DNA from: Gentiana macrophylla
Taxonomy: Eukaryota; Streptophyta; Magnoliopsida; Gentianales; Gentianaceae
Length of the DNA: 64,000 nucleotides
Assembly: GCA_026214975.1 (NCBI GenBank)
Contig: CM047808.1
Coordinates: 57,872,583-57,936,582 of the forward strand
Direction: 5' to 3'
The position numbers and the translations under genes were made by a program. Below are positions 1 through 11,548 of the stretch, piece after piece. Position 1 is the first letter of the stretch; each line of letters starts with the position of its first letter. The notes under the pieces were generated by a model. It was not told the origin of the DNA and did not search any database. It saw only the letters and a program-made list of their open reading frames with translations.

Positions 1-69
1 TTAAATACCCACTCCCATAAAACCTTAGTTTTCCTTATTTGCCCTTAGTTATAAAAATTTAGATTTCCT

Positions 70-107
<38 letters not shown>

Positions 108-612
108 ACGTCCAAATTAATTGACTCCGAATAAAAGGAACCGAACCCAATATTTCATTTTCGCAAAAAGACACGTCTGCCCTTTCCCGAAAATCGGAAT
201 ATTACAGATTTGGTCATATTTTTCTTGCCAGCGTCTCTGTTCCTCCATCCGCCAGTCAACTCGTCGGACCGATGTGATATCGGGGGAGGGAAAGCTTCAC
301 GAATCGTAGGGGATGGGAGGTTTTTTTATTTATTTTTAGAATGGGATGGGAGTTACAGACTTACGGTTATAAAATTTTATTATTTAAGGGTGGGCGACAA
401 ATTTTTTTAAAAAAAATAATAATATCCAGTAGCTTTGTCAAAAACAAAAAAATTAAAATTAAAATTCCAATAGCTAGGAAAATAGCAATGCGTCACTAAT
501 CTTTCACCTTTTAACTAGACAAATGCTAAACTCTCACTAAATCGGCATGATTTATGGTTCTAATGAACGTTTTTTTATCCTCTCACTATATTTTGGTAAT
601 TATTGTTCATTT
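1..612. other. AT-rich stretch without a gene
   Basis: I see no coding exon, RNA gene or recognisable element end here. The short open frames on the plus strand (about 60 codons, near 121-410) have no recognisable domain and are expected by chance. The only structured feature is the (TA)n run listed separately. Confidence 0.6.
74..105. repeat. (TA)n microsatellite
   Basis: Sixteen uninterrupted TA dinucleotides. It resembles the (TA)n tracts at 29366-29415, 29808-29841 and 30232-30249, but has no recognisable module attached. Confidence 0.95.
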
Positions 613-968
613 TTCTAGTAGTGGATGTAGATGAGACTAAGAGAGAGAAAGCTTTGTCAGCTGCAAAATTAGATGATACAGCACTCATGGCATATATGGA
701 AGACTGGACACAACCGAGGTATTTCAATCTATTTCAATGATACAGTTTTTTTAGTGCTTGTTCTTCTACTGCTAGTTCTGATCCTTGGAATTCAGAATGG
801 ATGAAACTCTTGATGCTCTTATGATTAAATGTTGTATTGAACATTTTCAACGCCAAAGAAACTTATTTTGCTAAGACTTAGCTTAAGCCTTCTAAATCTG
901 TATCAGTAGCTGAATCATTAGCTCAATGAAATTTTGTAACTTGATTAAAATCATGAAAGCCCTATGGT
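613..968 (+). pseudogene. Relic of a Copia gag gene
   Basis: One frame reads VDVDETKREKAL and then, at about 672-704, DDTALMAYMED. This is nearly the same as DDTALMAHMDEQ in the gag of the neighbouring element (about 3843-3880), so it is a gag fragment of the same SIRE-like Copia family. A second stretch, about 860-920, reads ETYFAKT and KSVSVAESLAQ in another frame with stops. No zinc knuckle or start codon remains. It ends where the LTR at 969 begins, so the LTR lies inside an older gag copy. Lineage is inferred from similarity within this window. Confidence 0.5.
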
Positions 969-2626
969 TGTTGGACATATTTTAGTTTTAATGTTTAGTG
1001 CCAGACTGGCTGATATAGGGCAAAGGAAAAAAGATGTCTAGAATGAATGTATATGTTAACTAGAGTTTGATCTTTGTATAGGTTTGATCAAACTATCACT
1101 GTAAGGAGTTCCATTGACTTGTTCACCAGACCTATCTACATTTGGTGTTCAATAGAGTATCTAGGACCTGTTGAAGACTAAAGGCCGAGGTTTCAAAATA
1201 AGCAATGAAGGCTAAGGGATCAAACTTAGTTTTCTTGATTTAAAAGCCAAGGATATGGGATCATAATTTAGGTAAGTCTGTGACGACCTAAACTGATCAC
1301 ATATACCATGTATTGAAGGTCTAAGTTCATTATAAGTTAATGTGTTGATTGGGACTTAGTTATACTTAAAGTGGTGTACATTAACTTCATAAATTAAAAT
1401 TTAGATGAGAAGAACTCAGCTGCGTGTTTAACAAAAACCCAGCAAACTATCAGTCAGCTGACCACAAGTTTACTTCAGTAGACTCATGAACCAGATATCT
1501 GCTGAATATACATGAATCATTTTAATCCGTTTAAAGAATTATTTCTAGAAGATTAAGTTGATAAGAATGAATATCAAGAATTGCAATAATCAGTCAATCA
1601 ATGTAGAGATTGAATAAACGTTGTAAGGATTTCAGATCCAAAATTAAAATGGAAATAAACCATTGGTGGATAGACTGTCTGTCAGAAGGACACCGACATA
1701 CTGGCAGGGGAATACATCAGAGGGAATTTTAGGGAATAATTAGAAAATCCTAACAACGGTCAAATTTGAATTTCAAATTTAAACACAGGATTTTGACCTA
1801 TAAATAGAGGACCCCTGGGATCAGATTACACACACAAGAAACCGAAGTTACTAGCAATCAAGAGCCTTACACCCGGCTGAATTGAGCATTCATCTAGATC
1901 TAGAATTTTCTTCAAGTGTTATTGCTTTCAAATATCATCGAGTATTTACACTTGAAGATTTTAAGCAGCTGATCTTTTAATCCCGATCAAAAGCATGCTG
2001 AAGCTGAATCACTTTCTTGATTCATCCCCTTTCTTTTCAAGAAGAAATCTGTAGATAGAGAAGCACTGCAGAGTGTCAAGAACTGTTATTTTGTGGTGGA
2101 GATAGTGAAGAGGCAATCTTACCCTTCATGGACTAGTGGAGTATTAGGAGCAGTAATCCTAGCTGTTCTTAGTATTCATTTTGTGAAGCCATAGTTATTG
2201 GTCAAGGACAAACAGCTTGAGGACTTTTGTAACAGCAAACTCAAAAGACTCGATTGAATTTCCACCAACATCACAGGAGAAGAGTGGACCACCTGGAACC
2301 ACTCTTCACTTTACTTTACTACATTTATTTTCTGCATTTTTATTTATTACGTGTTTTCCATATCAACCTGCTGAACTAGCTACGTATTTAACACACCTTT
2401 CACTAAAGAGTATTTAATAAATAGTATCATTGCTTAGACAACAAGTATAAAGGCTAAACTATTTATATACATCTGCAACAGATTAAAGAGACTTGATAGT
2501 CAGGATACTGCTTAAGTCAGCAGACTATTGACCCTGTTGAATTTCTCTTAACTCCGAAAAAGTTTTAAGTGTTAAGTTTATTCACATCCCTCTAAACTTA
2601 ACCAATGCCTTTTCAAGGGACCATCA
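969..2626 (+). repeat. 5' LTR of the chimeric Copia element
   Basis: Begins TGTTGG and ends CCATCA, with the primer site directly after. A TATA box (TATAAATA, 1799-1806) follows a U3 region that holds one dyad motif, CTAAGGGATCAAACTTAG, at 1212-1229. The C-rich TTCACATCCCTCTAAACTT near the end is shared, with changes, by the other SIRE-type LTRs here. The LTR is 1658 bp. Confidence 0.8.
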
Positions 2627-2628
2627 AT

Positions 2629-2640
2629 TGGTATTAGAGA
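2629..2640 (+). other. Primer binding site, tRNA-Met type
   Basis: TGGTATTAGAGA directly follows the LTR and differs in few positions from the Copia consensus TGGTATCAGAGC, complementary to the 3' end of initiator tRNA-Met. This fixes the LTR boundary and the plus orientation. Confidence 0.8.
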
Positions 2641-2729
2641 AGAGCTTCTGTTTTGAAGTAATCCCACTTGTGCTTGTCAAAAATCATTGAAAACATTTTC
2701 TAGTTTTTGTTTTCAAAAGTTTTTGCGTC

Positions 2730-4602
2730 ATGGACAACAACGAGTATGCTAGGGCCATTTTTATGTGCTCTTTGGATATTTTTGATGAATACAAATGTCG
2801 TATGCAGGCTTATCTTGCTACTACACATGATGAGATGATGGATGTGCTAATTGATGGACCACTCCAAATCACTAAAATCATCACTGTTGATGGTGTGAAT
2901 CAAACCATTCTAAACTGAAGAAAGAATGGGGTGGTGAGGATAGAAAAAGAGCAAATATGAACAATATTGCTATTGATATTATTTATAGAACCTTGGATAG
3001 CACTATGTACATGAAAGTAAATGATTGCAAGATTGCCGAAGATTTGTGAGAGAAGATACAACTAATTTGTGAAGGCACTGATGCTATCAAGAAGAATAAG
3101 ATTGTTGTGGCCAAATAGAAGTTCCAAGAATTCAAGATGAAGAACACTAAAACCATTGAACAAATGGAATCAAGGTTCAGTGCTACTCTGGATGAACACA
3201 ACCTGCTAAATGTGAAATACACCAAATAAGAGATCAACACAAGAATTCTAAAAGCATTACCCTCTAAGGAAATCTAGAAGATGAAAGTCACTGCAATGGA
3301 AGAATCCAGGCGATTTCAAGAGGAGGATACCTTCTAGTTATTCTCTGATCTAAAAGCTTATGATTTCAGTGAGGATCTCATTGCTAGTGCTGAAAAAGAA
3401 GTGCCAAAGGCTATAGCACTGGCTGCTACACATAGAGAAGAATCATCAAATGCTCATGATGATGAACTGGATGAGATGTCGGAACAAATAGCATTGACGA
3501 CAAAAAAAATAAGGATGTTAAAATCTGCAAGACTATCTCCAAAGAAATCTTGCAAGAAAGCAACTAAGAAAAAGGATGAATCAAAGAAGGACCTTGACTA
3601 TCTGTGCTTTAATGATAAAAAGCCTGGACATTTCAAACATGACTGTCCTGAATTAAAATAGAAAAAAGATCATGATTACTTGTGCTTCATCTGCAAAAAT
3701 CCTGGACATTTCAAAACCTGACTGTCCAGGCCGGCTGAGACAAAGAGGTCAGAAGAGAAGACCTACTAGAAAAGCACTTTTTGATGGTGATGAATCTGGC
3801 TATGAAGTGGTATCTGAAAAGGCACAATCTGGAAATGAATCAGATGACACTGCTCTTATGGCTCACATGGATGAACAGAGGAGGTATATAACACTATATC
3901 CAATCATATCCCTGTTGAAAAGAATGTTCATCTACTGGTGGTTCCAATCCTAAGAGTTCTGACATGGAAGAACCTCTAGATTCCCTTATTAATCAACTGA
4001 GGATAATACAATCTGGTTATAAGATTGTGAAGGAAGCAAGAAAAACACTCCAAGTAGAAATTCAAAGATTGCATGCTGAATTAAGATTTCTTAAAGGCAA
4101 GGAAACTGATTAGGAAAAGATTCAGCATAAGTCTACTGCAGTAATAGTAAATGAATCTGTCGCACAATAAAGTTCCACAACTTCTTTAAAATTTGGTAAG
4201 CCTTATGGTGATAGAACGGGCCTCAAATTTGACACTCAACAACCTTCTAAGGATAGATCAAGTAAGGCTGTTGAACCTAATACCAGAATTGGTACTAAGT
4301 TTATAGCTGCACAAGATTCAACACCCCAAAAGGCTGCTGAAGCAGTGAAGCCTAAGAATACCTCAAAGAAGCATAATTAGAAGTCCAAAATGATAGCAAT
4401 ACCTAACAACAAGGGTAGATCCAAAGGTAGGTATGTTGCACCTTTTAGACCTGCTGACAATAGATCTGGTGAACACCAAAAGGTTAATCCTAGATCAGCC
4501 AAGAACCAGAAATATCCCAAGAATAATAATGTCAAACCTAAGGATGTTAATCATTCAAGGGATACTTATCTCATAGGGGAAAGGCAAATTATTCCATTCT
4601 GA
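2730..4602 (+). pseudogene. Copia gag, broken
   Basis: The frame starts MDNNEYARAIF at 2730, in the position where gag of these elements begins, and includes FDEYKCRMQAYLATTHDEM, a typical start of the Copia gag polypeptide domain. After a frame change near 2916 it continues through AMEESRRFQEEDTF to two zinc knuckles at about 3604-3645 (CFNDKKPGHFKHDC, second Cys replaced by Asp) and 3681-3722 (CFICKNPGHFK, then a frameshift before DC). A basic tail follows. In-frame stops include TAG at 3116, 3275, 3335, 3659, 4111 and 4378, TGA near 3047 where Trp is expected, and TAA near 3229 and 4168. Gag would form the particle and bind RNA; this copy cannot. Confidence 0.8.
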
Positions 4603-5014
4603 TGAAGATTGGGACATTTCTACCCCTACGGTTAGAAATAAGAAGTTTAATCATAATGCTTAGGCTAGACCTCAGCAGTGAATCAGCAAAGGACTCAGTA
4701 GAGACCCCAATCGAGGACTCAACAGAGGCATCCATAGAGACCATAATACAGTGTTGTTCCTAATAGACAACAACCTTATGGTTATACTCATGCATCTAAC
4801 AACAGAAATCACATCTTACAGCACTATGTACTAAGAAGCCATAAACCATATATGAATGCTACACATTCTAACACTAGATACTATGGTAATGTGGCATACA
4901 TATATGAACAAAAGTGCAACACCTTCCAAATGAGACATTATGGAAATTTTCCAAGGGTTGTACTTACCACTGACCTGCATGGACCCAAATAGGTTTGAGT
5001 ACATAAAACATTTT

Positions 5015-5390
5015 AAATTTGTTTTGTAGGGTGTTTGTTACTTTGACAGTGGATATTCCAGACACATGACCAAGAGCGAGCACTGTTTGGTGGATTTTAT
5101 TGCAAAGGATGGACCAAAAGTCAAATTTGGAAACAAGGATACACCTGGATACACAAGAGGATATGGCTTTTTATTGAAGAAGGGTTTAACAATCAAGAAT
5201 GTTGCATATGTTGAAGGACTGGACTACAATCTGCTGAGCACTAGTCAGTTTTGTTACATGGGCTACAAAGTCACTTTTGACAAGTATCATTGCATTGTCA
5301 TAAGTTAGATGGCACATCAAGTTGTACTTGCGGGAAGAAGACAAAATAATATGTATGTTGTAGACAGGACCTCTGTTGTACCAGAAACCT
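5015..5390 (+). pseudogene. Copia aspartic protease fragment
   Basis: The motif YFDSGYSRHM lies at about 5039-5068; the catalytic Asp codon is 5045-5047, in the D-S-G setting of retroelement proteases. The downstream frame (5066-5308) contains VKFGNKDTPGYTRGYG and NVAYVEGLDYNLLSTSQ, the usual protease-to-integrase linker of Copia polyproteins. The normal next segment, the HHCC zinc finger of integrase, is missing. Frames change and a TAG stops the linker. The role would have been to cut the gag-pol polyprotein. Confidence 0.75.
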
Positions 5391-5439
5391 GATCAGAACT
5401 GACAACAACTTAGTTATTTAAGATATTTATCAAACCTGA

Positions 5440-5985
5440 TCAAGGAAGACTAACACTCACAACAGAGTTATGGGATGAATTCAGAAAATACTACAATCGT
5501 ATCAATGCAAAGTACAGAGACAAGACTTATAAAGAAGCTTTGAATTACTTTTAATCAAATAAGTATCATGGTCAGAAAGTGAAGGAATATAAGAAGGCTA
5601 AACGAGTCAATCAGAAACATCTTACAATAAAGGATAAGGGGAAGCAAATGGAAGCTAATATTGATGATTTTGAGAAGTGTTATTTTTAGAACACTCATCT
5701 ACCAAAGCTAAACTTATGGAAAGAGTGGAAGGACTCAAGCCAAGTGGACTACAAAAATCTATTCTTCAAAGAAGATGAATAGAAACACAAGGAATATTGT
5801 TTATTTGATGAGAAACATCTGTTGAATGAGGAGATTCAATTACTTCAACAAGAAACTCAAAAGAATGTTCAAAAGAATTCTTAGATAGCATTTGCTAGTT
5901 TTGATTAGTCAGTCTTAAATATTGTAAACATTTTGCAACTGACTATTGGATCAGTTTGTGATCAGTTTGAAGTTTTGAAAGTTTA
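5440..5985 (+). pseudogene. C-terminal remnant of the third, envelope-like ORF
   Basis: After the deletion point the frame is rich in Lys, Glu and Gln (ELWDEFRKYYNRINAKYRDK, later LLNEEIQLLQQETQKN), with stops at several places, and ends about 80 bases before the purine tract. Position and composition match the end of the long third ORF in the related element at 38074-41474, so I read it as the tail of that ORF. I found no catalytic motif. The link rests on position and charge pattern, not on an alignment. Confidence 0.45.
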
Positions 5986-6054
5986 ATGAATTTTCTAGTT
6001 TTTTGCTTATGTTTTGTCTTTAAGATTTTCTTTTATGGAGGGTTTTGGCATCAT

Positions 6055-6068
6055 CGAAAAGGGGAAAT
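6055..6068 (+). other. Polypurine tract
   Basis: CGAAAAGGGGAAAT sits directly before the LTR, preceded by GGCATCATC. The same arrangement (GACATCATC then AAAAGGGGGAAAT) precedes the 3' LTR at 41653, so both belong to one family design. Confidence 0.8.
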
Positions 6069-7785
6069 TGTTAGAAATAAAATTTTGTTTTGATGAGAGT
6101 TCATCTATTTATTTTATTATTTGTTTTAACCCCATTGATTGAGTGCTGGAACGTGCTGTTATAGTGAAAATCTAACATATTTAGCACTAACTCTATAGGT
6201 TTACTGGAGTCTGCTTATTGTATGGGTTAAATCATACAGGCACAGTAATATATAGGAATCCAAATTGAAAAACTGATCACCAATGTAAACTGAAACTGAT
6301 CATATCCAAAACTAAAGACAACAGTCAATCTACAGTTGAAGGCTAAGGGATCAAACTTAGTAATGAAGGCTGAGGGACACAGACTCAGTTATTGAAGATT
6401 GAAGAACAGATGGTTCAAACTCAGTTTGTGAAGACCAAATCCGAGACTGTAAAGTTAGAATCCAGGTAATTTTGTGATGGCCTGAACTAAATATATAGAT
6501 GTTGTATGAAGACCTAAGATACATAAGGACAATGATATCTTAGAAGATATGAACTTAAATGGTGTACTCTGATCAAGTCAATTATGATCAGATGAATACA
6601 TAGTATTCTATTTTGATGAAGAGTAAAAACTCAGTTAAAGCTCAAAAAACTGAAAAATTCACTTATACCAGCTGAAAACTGACACACACTAAAAACTTAG
6701 TTTCAAGTTGAAGTCATCCAAGAACTGAAGAAAAATCAGAACATTGGAAAGCAAGCAATTTTTTTGGATGAAGGACACTGACATATCTGACAAATGATAG
6801 CATATTCCGGTGAATCCATTGTAACGTTCAAAAATTCAATCAAGATGACCGTGTGATTTCACAATACAAATGCAGGACTTTGCAACAAGGATCATACACC
6901 AATTTTTTCTACAAAGATCAAGCAATCCAATTACTGCAAGTCAAGATATTCAAGCTATCATTTCAAGCACAAAAGTTAATGATCCGAAAATCTTCTATGT
7001 TTTCAAGCTATGAAGACTTATCAAGTTATCAAAACTGTGAAGACTCACAAGAAAGAATCACTTACTTGATTCGAAGCCCAACTTTGATTCTATCAAAGGT
7101 TGAGACTGTGAAGCAATATGGTCAAGGATTTGCCAACAACAATTTTTTTTGCAGTCTGGGTGACTGTGTTTTTGGTGGAGCTGGAGAAGAGGCAACACAA
7201 CCCTTTACGGGCCAGTGAGGCAGTTGAAGAGCAACTATACTACATGTTCTATAGTTTCTTAGATAGTGAAGTTATGGATTAGTCAGGGCCTATCAGGTTA
7301 GGACTTTTGTAATCGATCTACCTCAAGAGTTCTAGTGGAAATATATCTCCTACATCACAAAGGAAGAGAGGACTGACTGGAATACACCACCTGGAACCTC
7401 TATAGTTTCTTTCCTTACTTACTTTATGCAATTTTCTTACAGTTATTTACATTCCAGTTATTGTGATTGTTCAAGAATTGTTCATCCAAGAATACACACT
7501 TATTGAAACTCACACAGAACACAAACTAATGTTCACCAGTACTCAGTTCAACATTCAAGTTTTTTCATAGATACAACAAGATCATTTTAAAAAGGCTAAA
7601 CCTTAATTAATCCACTGTCGGTTAACTTAGTTTGGGCAAAACTCAGTTGACCTTTACACAACTCCATTAGCTTAACTTCGAACAAGTTTTAACTGAACCT
7701 AATTTTGTTCAAGTCTTAGGTTTTTAGTGACAAGTTTATTCACCCCCCCTCTAAACTTGTGTCTAGCATTTTCACAGGACCAACA
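6069..7785 (+). repeat. 3' LTR of the chimeric Copia element
   Basis: Begins TGTTAGAAAT and ends GACCAACA (1717 bp). Its ends are closer to the LTRs at 33943 and 41653 than to its own partner at 969. Three dyad motifs lie at 6342-6360, 6370-6388 and 6408-6424. No TATAAATA is present in the stretch where the sister LTRs have one (about 6830-6900), so this copy probably lacks its core promoter. Confidence 0.8.
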
Positions 7786-9063
7786 ATCAATAATGATAGT
7801 GATCATGTCACATATTCGGAAGCCATGTCATCACGTGATGTTGCTTATTTGGAATGAAGCAATCAATGATGAAATGAGATCCATCATGTCAAATCAGACA
7901 TGGAAATTTGTAGATTTACCTCATGGTTCTCAACCAATAGGTTGTAAATGGATATTCAAGAAGAAGTTAAATGCAGATGGTTCCATTAACCAATACAAAG
8001 TCTGCCTTATGGCTAAAGGCTTTAAACAGTGTCATGGCATATATTATTTTGATACATATGCTCCAGTGGCACGGATATCCTCTATCATTGTGTTTATGTC
8101 TCTTTCCTCGATTCACAACCATCAAATGGGCGGAAAACGGCTTTTATAAATGGTGATTTAAAGGAAGAAGTATATATGGAACATCCTGAGGGATTTGTTT
8201 TACCGTGACTTGAAAAGAATGTTTGCAAATTGATCAAATATCTTTATGGTCTCAAGCAAGCCCCTATGCAATGTAATGAAAGGCTCAATAAAGTAATGCT
8301 GGAAAATGTATTCAGAGTCAATGAAGGTGATACTTGTAGTTTAGATATTAAAATGGTGCATGCATCATTGTTTGCCTATATGTTGAAATATGCTCTTCAT
8401 TGGTCCGAATTGGGAATCCATAAAGGAGACCAAGCAATTATTGAAATCTAACTTTGATAAGAAGGATTTGGAGGAAGCGAACATGATTTTAAGGATCAAA
8501 ATAATGAGGAAAGATGGATTTATAACCTTAAATCAATCTCATTATATTGAAAGTATCCTTAAAAAATATGGTCATATGGACAATAAGCATGCATCTACAC
8601 CTATGGACCCTAGTATTAAGTTAATGAAAAATACCGGAAGATGCTATGACCAATTACAATATGCAAGTGTGATAAAAAGCCTTATGTATGCTATGATTTT
8701 CACAAGACCTAATATTGCATATGCAGTTGGTATATTATGTCGTTTCACTAGTAATCCAGGAAAATAACACTGGAATGCGATTTCCAGACTTCTGAGATAC
8801 TTAAAAGGAACAATTGATTACAGATTACAATATTGTGTGTTTCCTGTTGTATTTGAAGGGCACAGTGATGCAAGTTGGAATAACACAGATTCACATTCTA
8901 TATCCACAATTAGATGGATTTTGACCTTATGAGGTGCAACTATATCCTTGTGTTCGAAGAAACAAACTTTTGTTTCAGGTTCAACAATGTTAGCAGAATT
9001 TATTGCATTGACAGATGCATGTAAAGAAGCAGAATGGCTGAGAAATTTATTGATTGATATTCC
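7786..9063 (+). pseudogene. Copia reverse transcriptase and RNase H start, second element
   Basis: Read in shifting frames, this is Copia pol: WNEAINDEMRSIMSNQTW and QPIGCKWIFKKKLNADGS (7846-7985), AKGFKQ, YAPVARISS, VCKLIKYLYGLKQAP (8221-8262), then from 8390 a clean RT end (LTRPN-like FTRPNIAYAVG) and RNase H (GHSDASWNN, AEFIALTDACKEAEW). The catalytic box expected as YVDD is destroyed at about 8377-8395 by a small deletion. The 5' half of the element is absent: the sequence starts abruptly at the LTR end at 7785. It is a different Copia lineage from the SIRE-like elements. It is broken at 9064 by a solo LTR and resumes at 11126. Confidence 0.85.
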
Positions 9064-11125
9064 TGTTTAGGGTCAAATTTTATGATTTTTAACGATATAT
9101 TTTCTATAAATTTCCCCCATATATGGATGTTTTCCATAGAAATCGAGCGTTATATTGAAATATTGAGTAAATGATGTTTTTAAGAGTTAAATTGCAAAAC
9201 GTAACGAATTATGTGCTTAAATGATGAATTTATATTATTTTGGAATTATGTTACGCTTTGGTATGTTTGGTCATCTTGTAGATACTCATTGATGATGGAA
9301 AAGATGATTTTAGAGAGCTAAATTCGAAGTTGGAAAGAGCTAAAGAGATTTATGGAAGATTGGAAGATTAAGGAAAGAAATCAAGTTTGTGATCTTGGTT
9401 GGATCAAGCGTCCAAAGAAGTGAATCAAGCGTCCACCGGAGCGAAATCGGATCGAGAGAGTTCGAGAACTTACCGGACGGGCGTCCAGAGGAAGTGGACG
9501 GGCGTCCAAGGCTTGAATGATCACCCCATGTGCTTAGCTTGCAAAAATAAATATCTTGGATATTTTAAGAATATTCCAAGCGTATTCCCTTGGATATTTA
9601 TTTGATCACAAAATAAATATCCTTGATATTTTGATCACCAAACTTGGTGATTAAGGCTTTCAAAATATCCCATGTAACAACATGTTTTGAGTCCTAAAAG
9701 ATGGATTTTTGAGGAAGAGAAGAAGATGCCACGAGTTTACGAGATCAACGGATCAATATTTTCCAACGCACTTCTACCGTAACCTGTTTTCGATGGAAAT
9801 TTGACCCGACATAGAGGCATTTTCAGGGGACGAGGTCTTGATGAAAGTTGTAGATATTGAAATGAGCTTTCGAACGCATTTTGAATCACGTCAATCGGAG
9901 GTCTACAACTCAAGTTATGATTTTTTCTTCCAAACAGCTGAAATTTGGACGAATTGGGAGATATTTGGCTCATTTCCTTGCATGTTACCTTCAATGATGG
10001 CAAAGATTCCTCCCCAACAAACTCCACATGCTTGTAACTAACTCTTGCATGACTCATCACCCCTACCCACCATCTCCTACCCACCATATCCTAACAAACT
10101 AACAAACTCATCATTACATCCTAACAAACTTCTAACCAACTTCTCACCTCCCTCAAATGCTACCTCCCTTATACACCTCCCATTATATATACACACCTCC
10201 ATCACCACAAAAAATACACACTACCATTCACCTAAAAAAGAGGCAGCCATACGAGGGGTTTCAAGGCCGCTCACCCGAGCCTTGTGCTCGGGTGATCCGG
10301 GTTAGATTGGGATGTTTTTTTTCTCGTTTTTTTTTTTCATCGTTGATGCTTGAAGATCAACCCTTGTATGAACTATGTGAGTTTAATCTCTTTTTAATTT
10401 ATTCAATCTCTAGTTTATTTTTATGATCTTTAATTTATTTTGTATCCTTCTATGATTATGATGCTATTGTGTGAACTATATCGAGAGATTGTTTACTAAT
10501 CGTTGTCTAACGCCGATGAGAATCTTTGTTAGGCTAGATCACCATAGAAAGATAGGATCTTTAATCGTTAATTCGTGACAAGTTAATCGGTTAATTATCT
10601 AGGTTGTTAGATTCTAAAATACGAGAGTTAACTTGAATCTACACCTTCGTTTTGTATGGAATATTGGTCTCAACATTCGGAAGAGGAGAGATCGATAATT
10701 GAATTCACTAAGGAATTAGGAATTCATAGCTTGAGAAACGGATTCACTAAGAGATTAGGAATTTGTATCTCGTGTAAAGGTGAAACCACAATTTGAATTA
10801 AAATCATAAGATGAACTAGGATTGAGATCACTTAGTTTGTATTATGTTTGATCCCATGTATCTTTAGCTTAGGTCGTTTTTATTGTTCTTAGCTTAGATT
10901 TATCTTATTTGTTCTATGTTTGTTTTTCCTTTATTTGTTTTCTTGAGTGATAATTTAGAGGAATTAATAAAATTAGATTCAACAGCCCAATTCCTTGTGG
11001 ATCGACCCCTTACTCATTACGCTTTACTAGCAATTACCCGATATTCGGTCGGTTATGAGTTAGTTTGCATATAGGTTAGGGTTTTATAAATTGTTTTTGT
11101 TTAGTGATGCAAAATCCTCCGAACA
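9064..11125 (+). repeat. Athila/Tat-type solo LTR with TSD ATTCC
   Basis: Starts TGTTTAGGG, ends GAACA, and is flanked by ATTCC on both sides (9059-9063 and 11126-11130). No internal region, primer site or partner LTR is present, so it is the product of LTR-LTR recombination. The motif CTTGTGGATCGACCCC near 10991 and the end after GATGCAAAATC match the solo LTR at 55786. CG-rich motifs (GGACGGGCGTCCA) lie at 9409-9511 and a TATA-like ATTATATATACAC near 10183. At 2062 bp it is about 550 bp longer than its relatives; the extra part lies roughly between 9640 and 10240. Confidence 0.9.
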
Positions 11126-11400
11126 ATTCCCTTGTGGGAAAAGGCATCTCCAGTTGTAATGATACATTGTGATAATAAATCTACTTTGTATTCAGTAGCA
11201 AGTAAGTTTTACAATGGTAATAAACGACCCGTCAGTCTAGGACATCAATCTATTTGTGGATTACTTAAACAAGGAGAAATCTCTGTTGACTGCATAGAGT
11301 AAAAGAATAACCTAGCAGATCATTTGACGAATGGACTGTCTAGAAATATGATTGCAAAAACAACGAATGTAAAGGGATTAAGGTCTATCAAACATTAGTT
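11126..11400 (+). pseudogene. Copia RNase H, continuation after the solo LTR
   Basis: The frame that stopped at 9063 resumes: VVMIHCDNKSTLYSVA, FYNGNKRPVSLGHQS, LKQGEISVDCIE, then a TAA, then NNLADHLTNGLSRNM. This is the C-terminal RNase H region of Copia pol, including the Asp in HCDNKS and the LADHLT box that ends pol. Joined across the 2062 bp insertion it fits without loss, apart from one copy of the ATTCC duplication. Confidence 0.85.
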
Positions 11401-11548
11401 AGCCTTAACGGGAACACTATATATGTTTTGAAATATAAACAAAGTTCAAAGGATACAAACAAGTTAAAGTATAACTAGAACGAGACACTGGAGTATTTGA
11501 TAAATCTCATTCATGAAATCTGTAGTGTAAGTAAAACTGCATGGTAAA
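11401..11548 (+). other. Copia 3' region before the SIRE-type solo LTR
   Basis: Non-coding sequence directly after the pol stop. It continues at 23871 once the solo LTR and the elements inside it are removed. No gene. Confidence 0.6.

Larger units (their letters stand above)
969..7785 (+). mobile_element. SIRE-like Copia element, pol-deleted and chimeric
   Basis: The layout is LTR (969-2626), tRNA-Met primer site, broken gag, protease, a short envelope-like tail, purine tract, LTR (6069-7785). Integrase, reverse transcriptase and RNase H are absent between the protease (about 5390) and the tail (about 5440), so it could move only with proteins from another element. The two LTRs are clearly different in sequence (beginning TGTTGGACAT and TGTTAGAAAT), unlike LTRs made in one reverse-transcription event. 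The flanking five bases also differ (ATGGT before, ATCAA after). I infer a recombinant between two related insertions, which would also explain why gag remains lie to the left and RT remains to the right. Confidence 0.7.

Noticed and set aside
964..7790. Target-site duplication for the element at 969-7785
   Set aside because: ATGGT and ATCAA do not match; the element is taken as a recombinant instead.
10045..10426. Overlapping frames of 86 and 89 codons
   Set aside because: They lie inside a solo LTR and have no counterpart in related LTRs.
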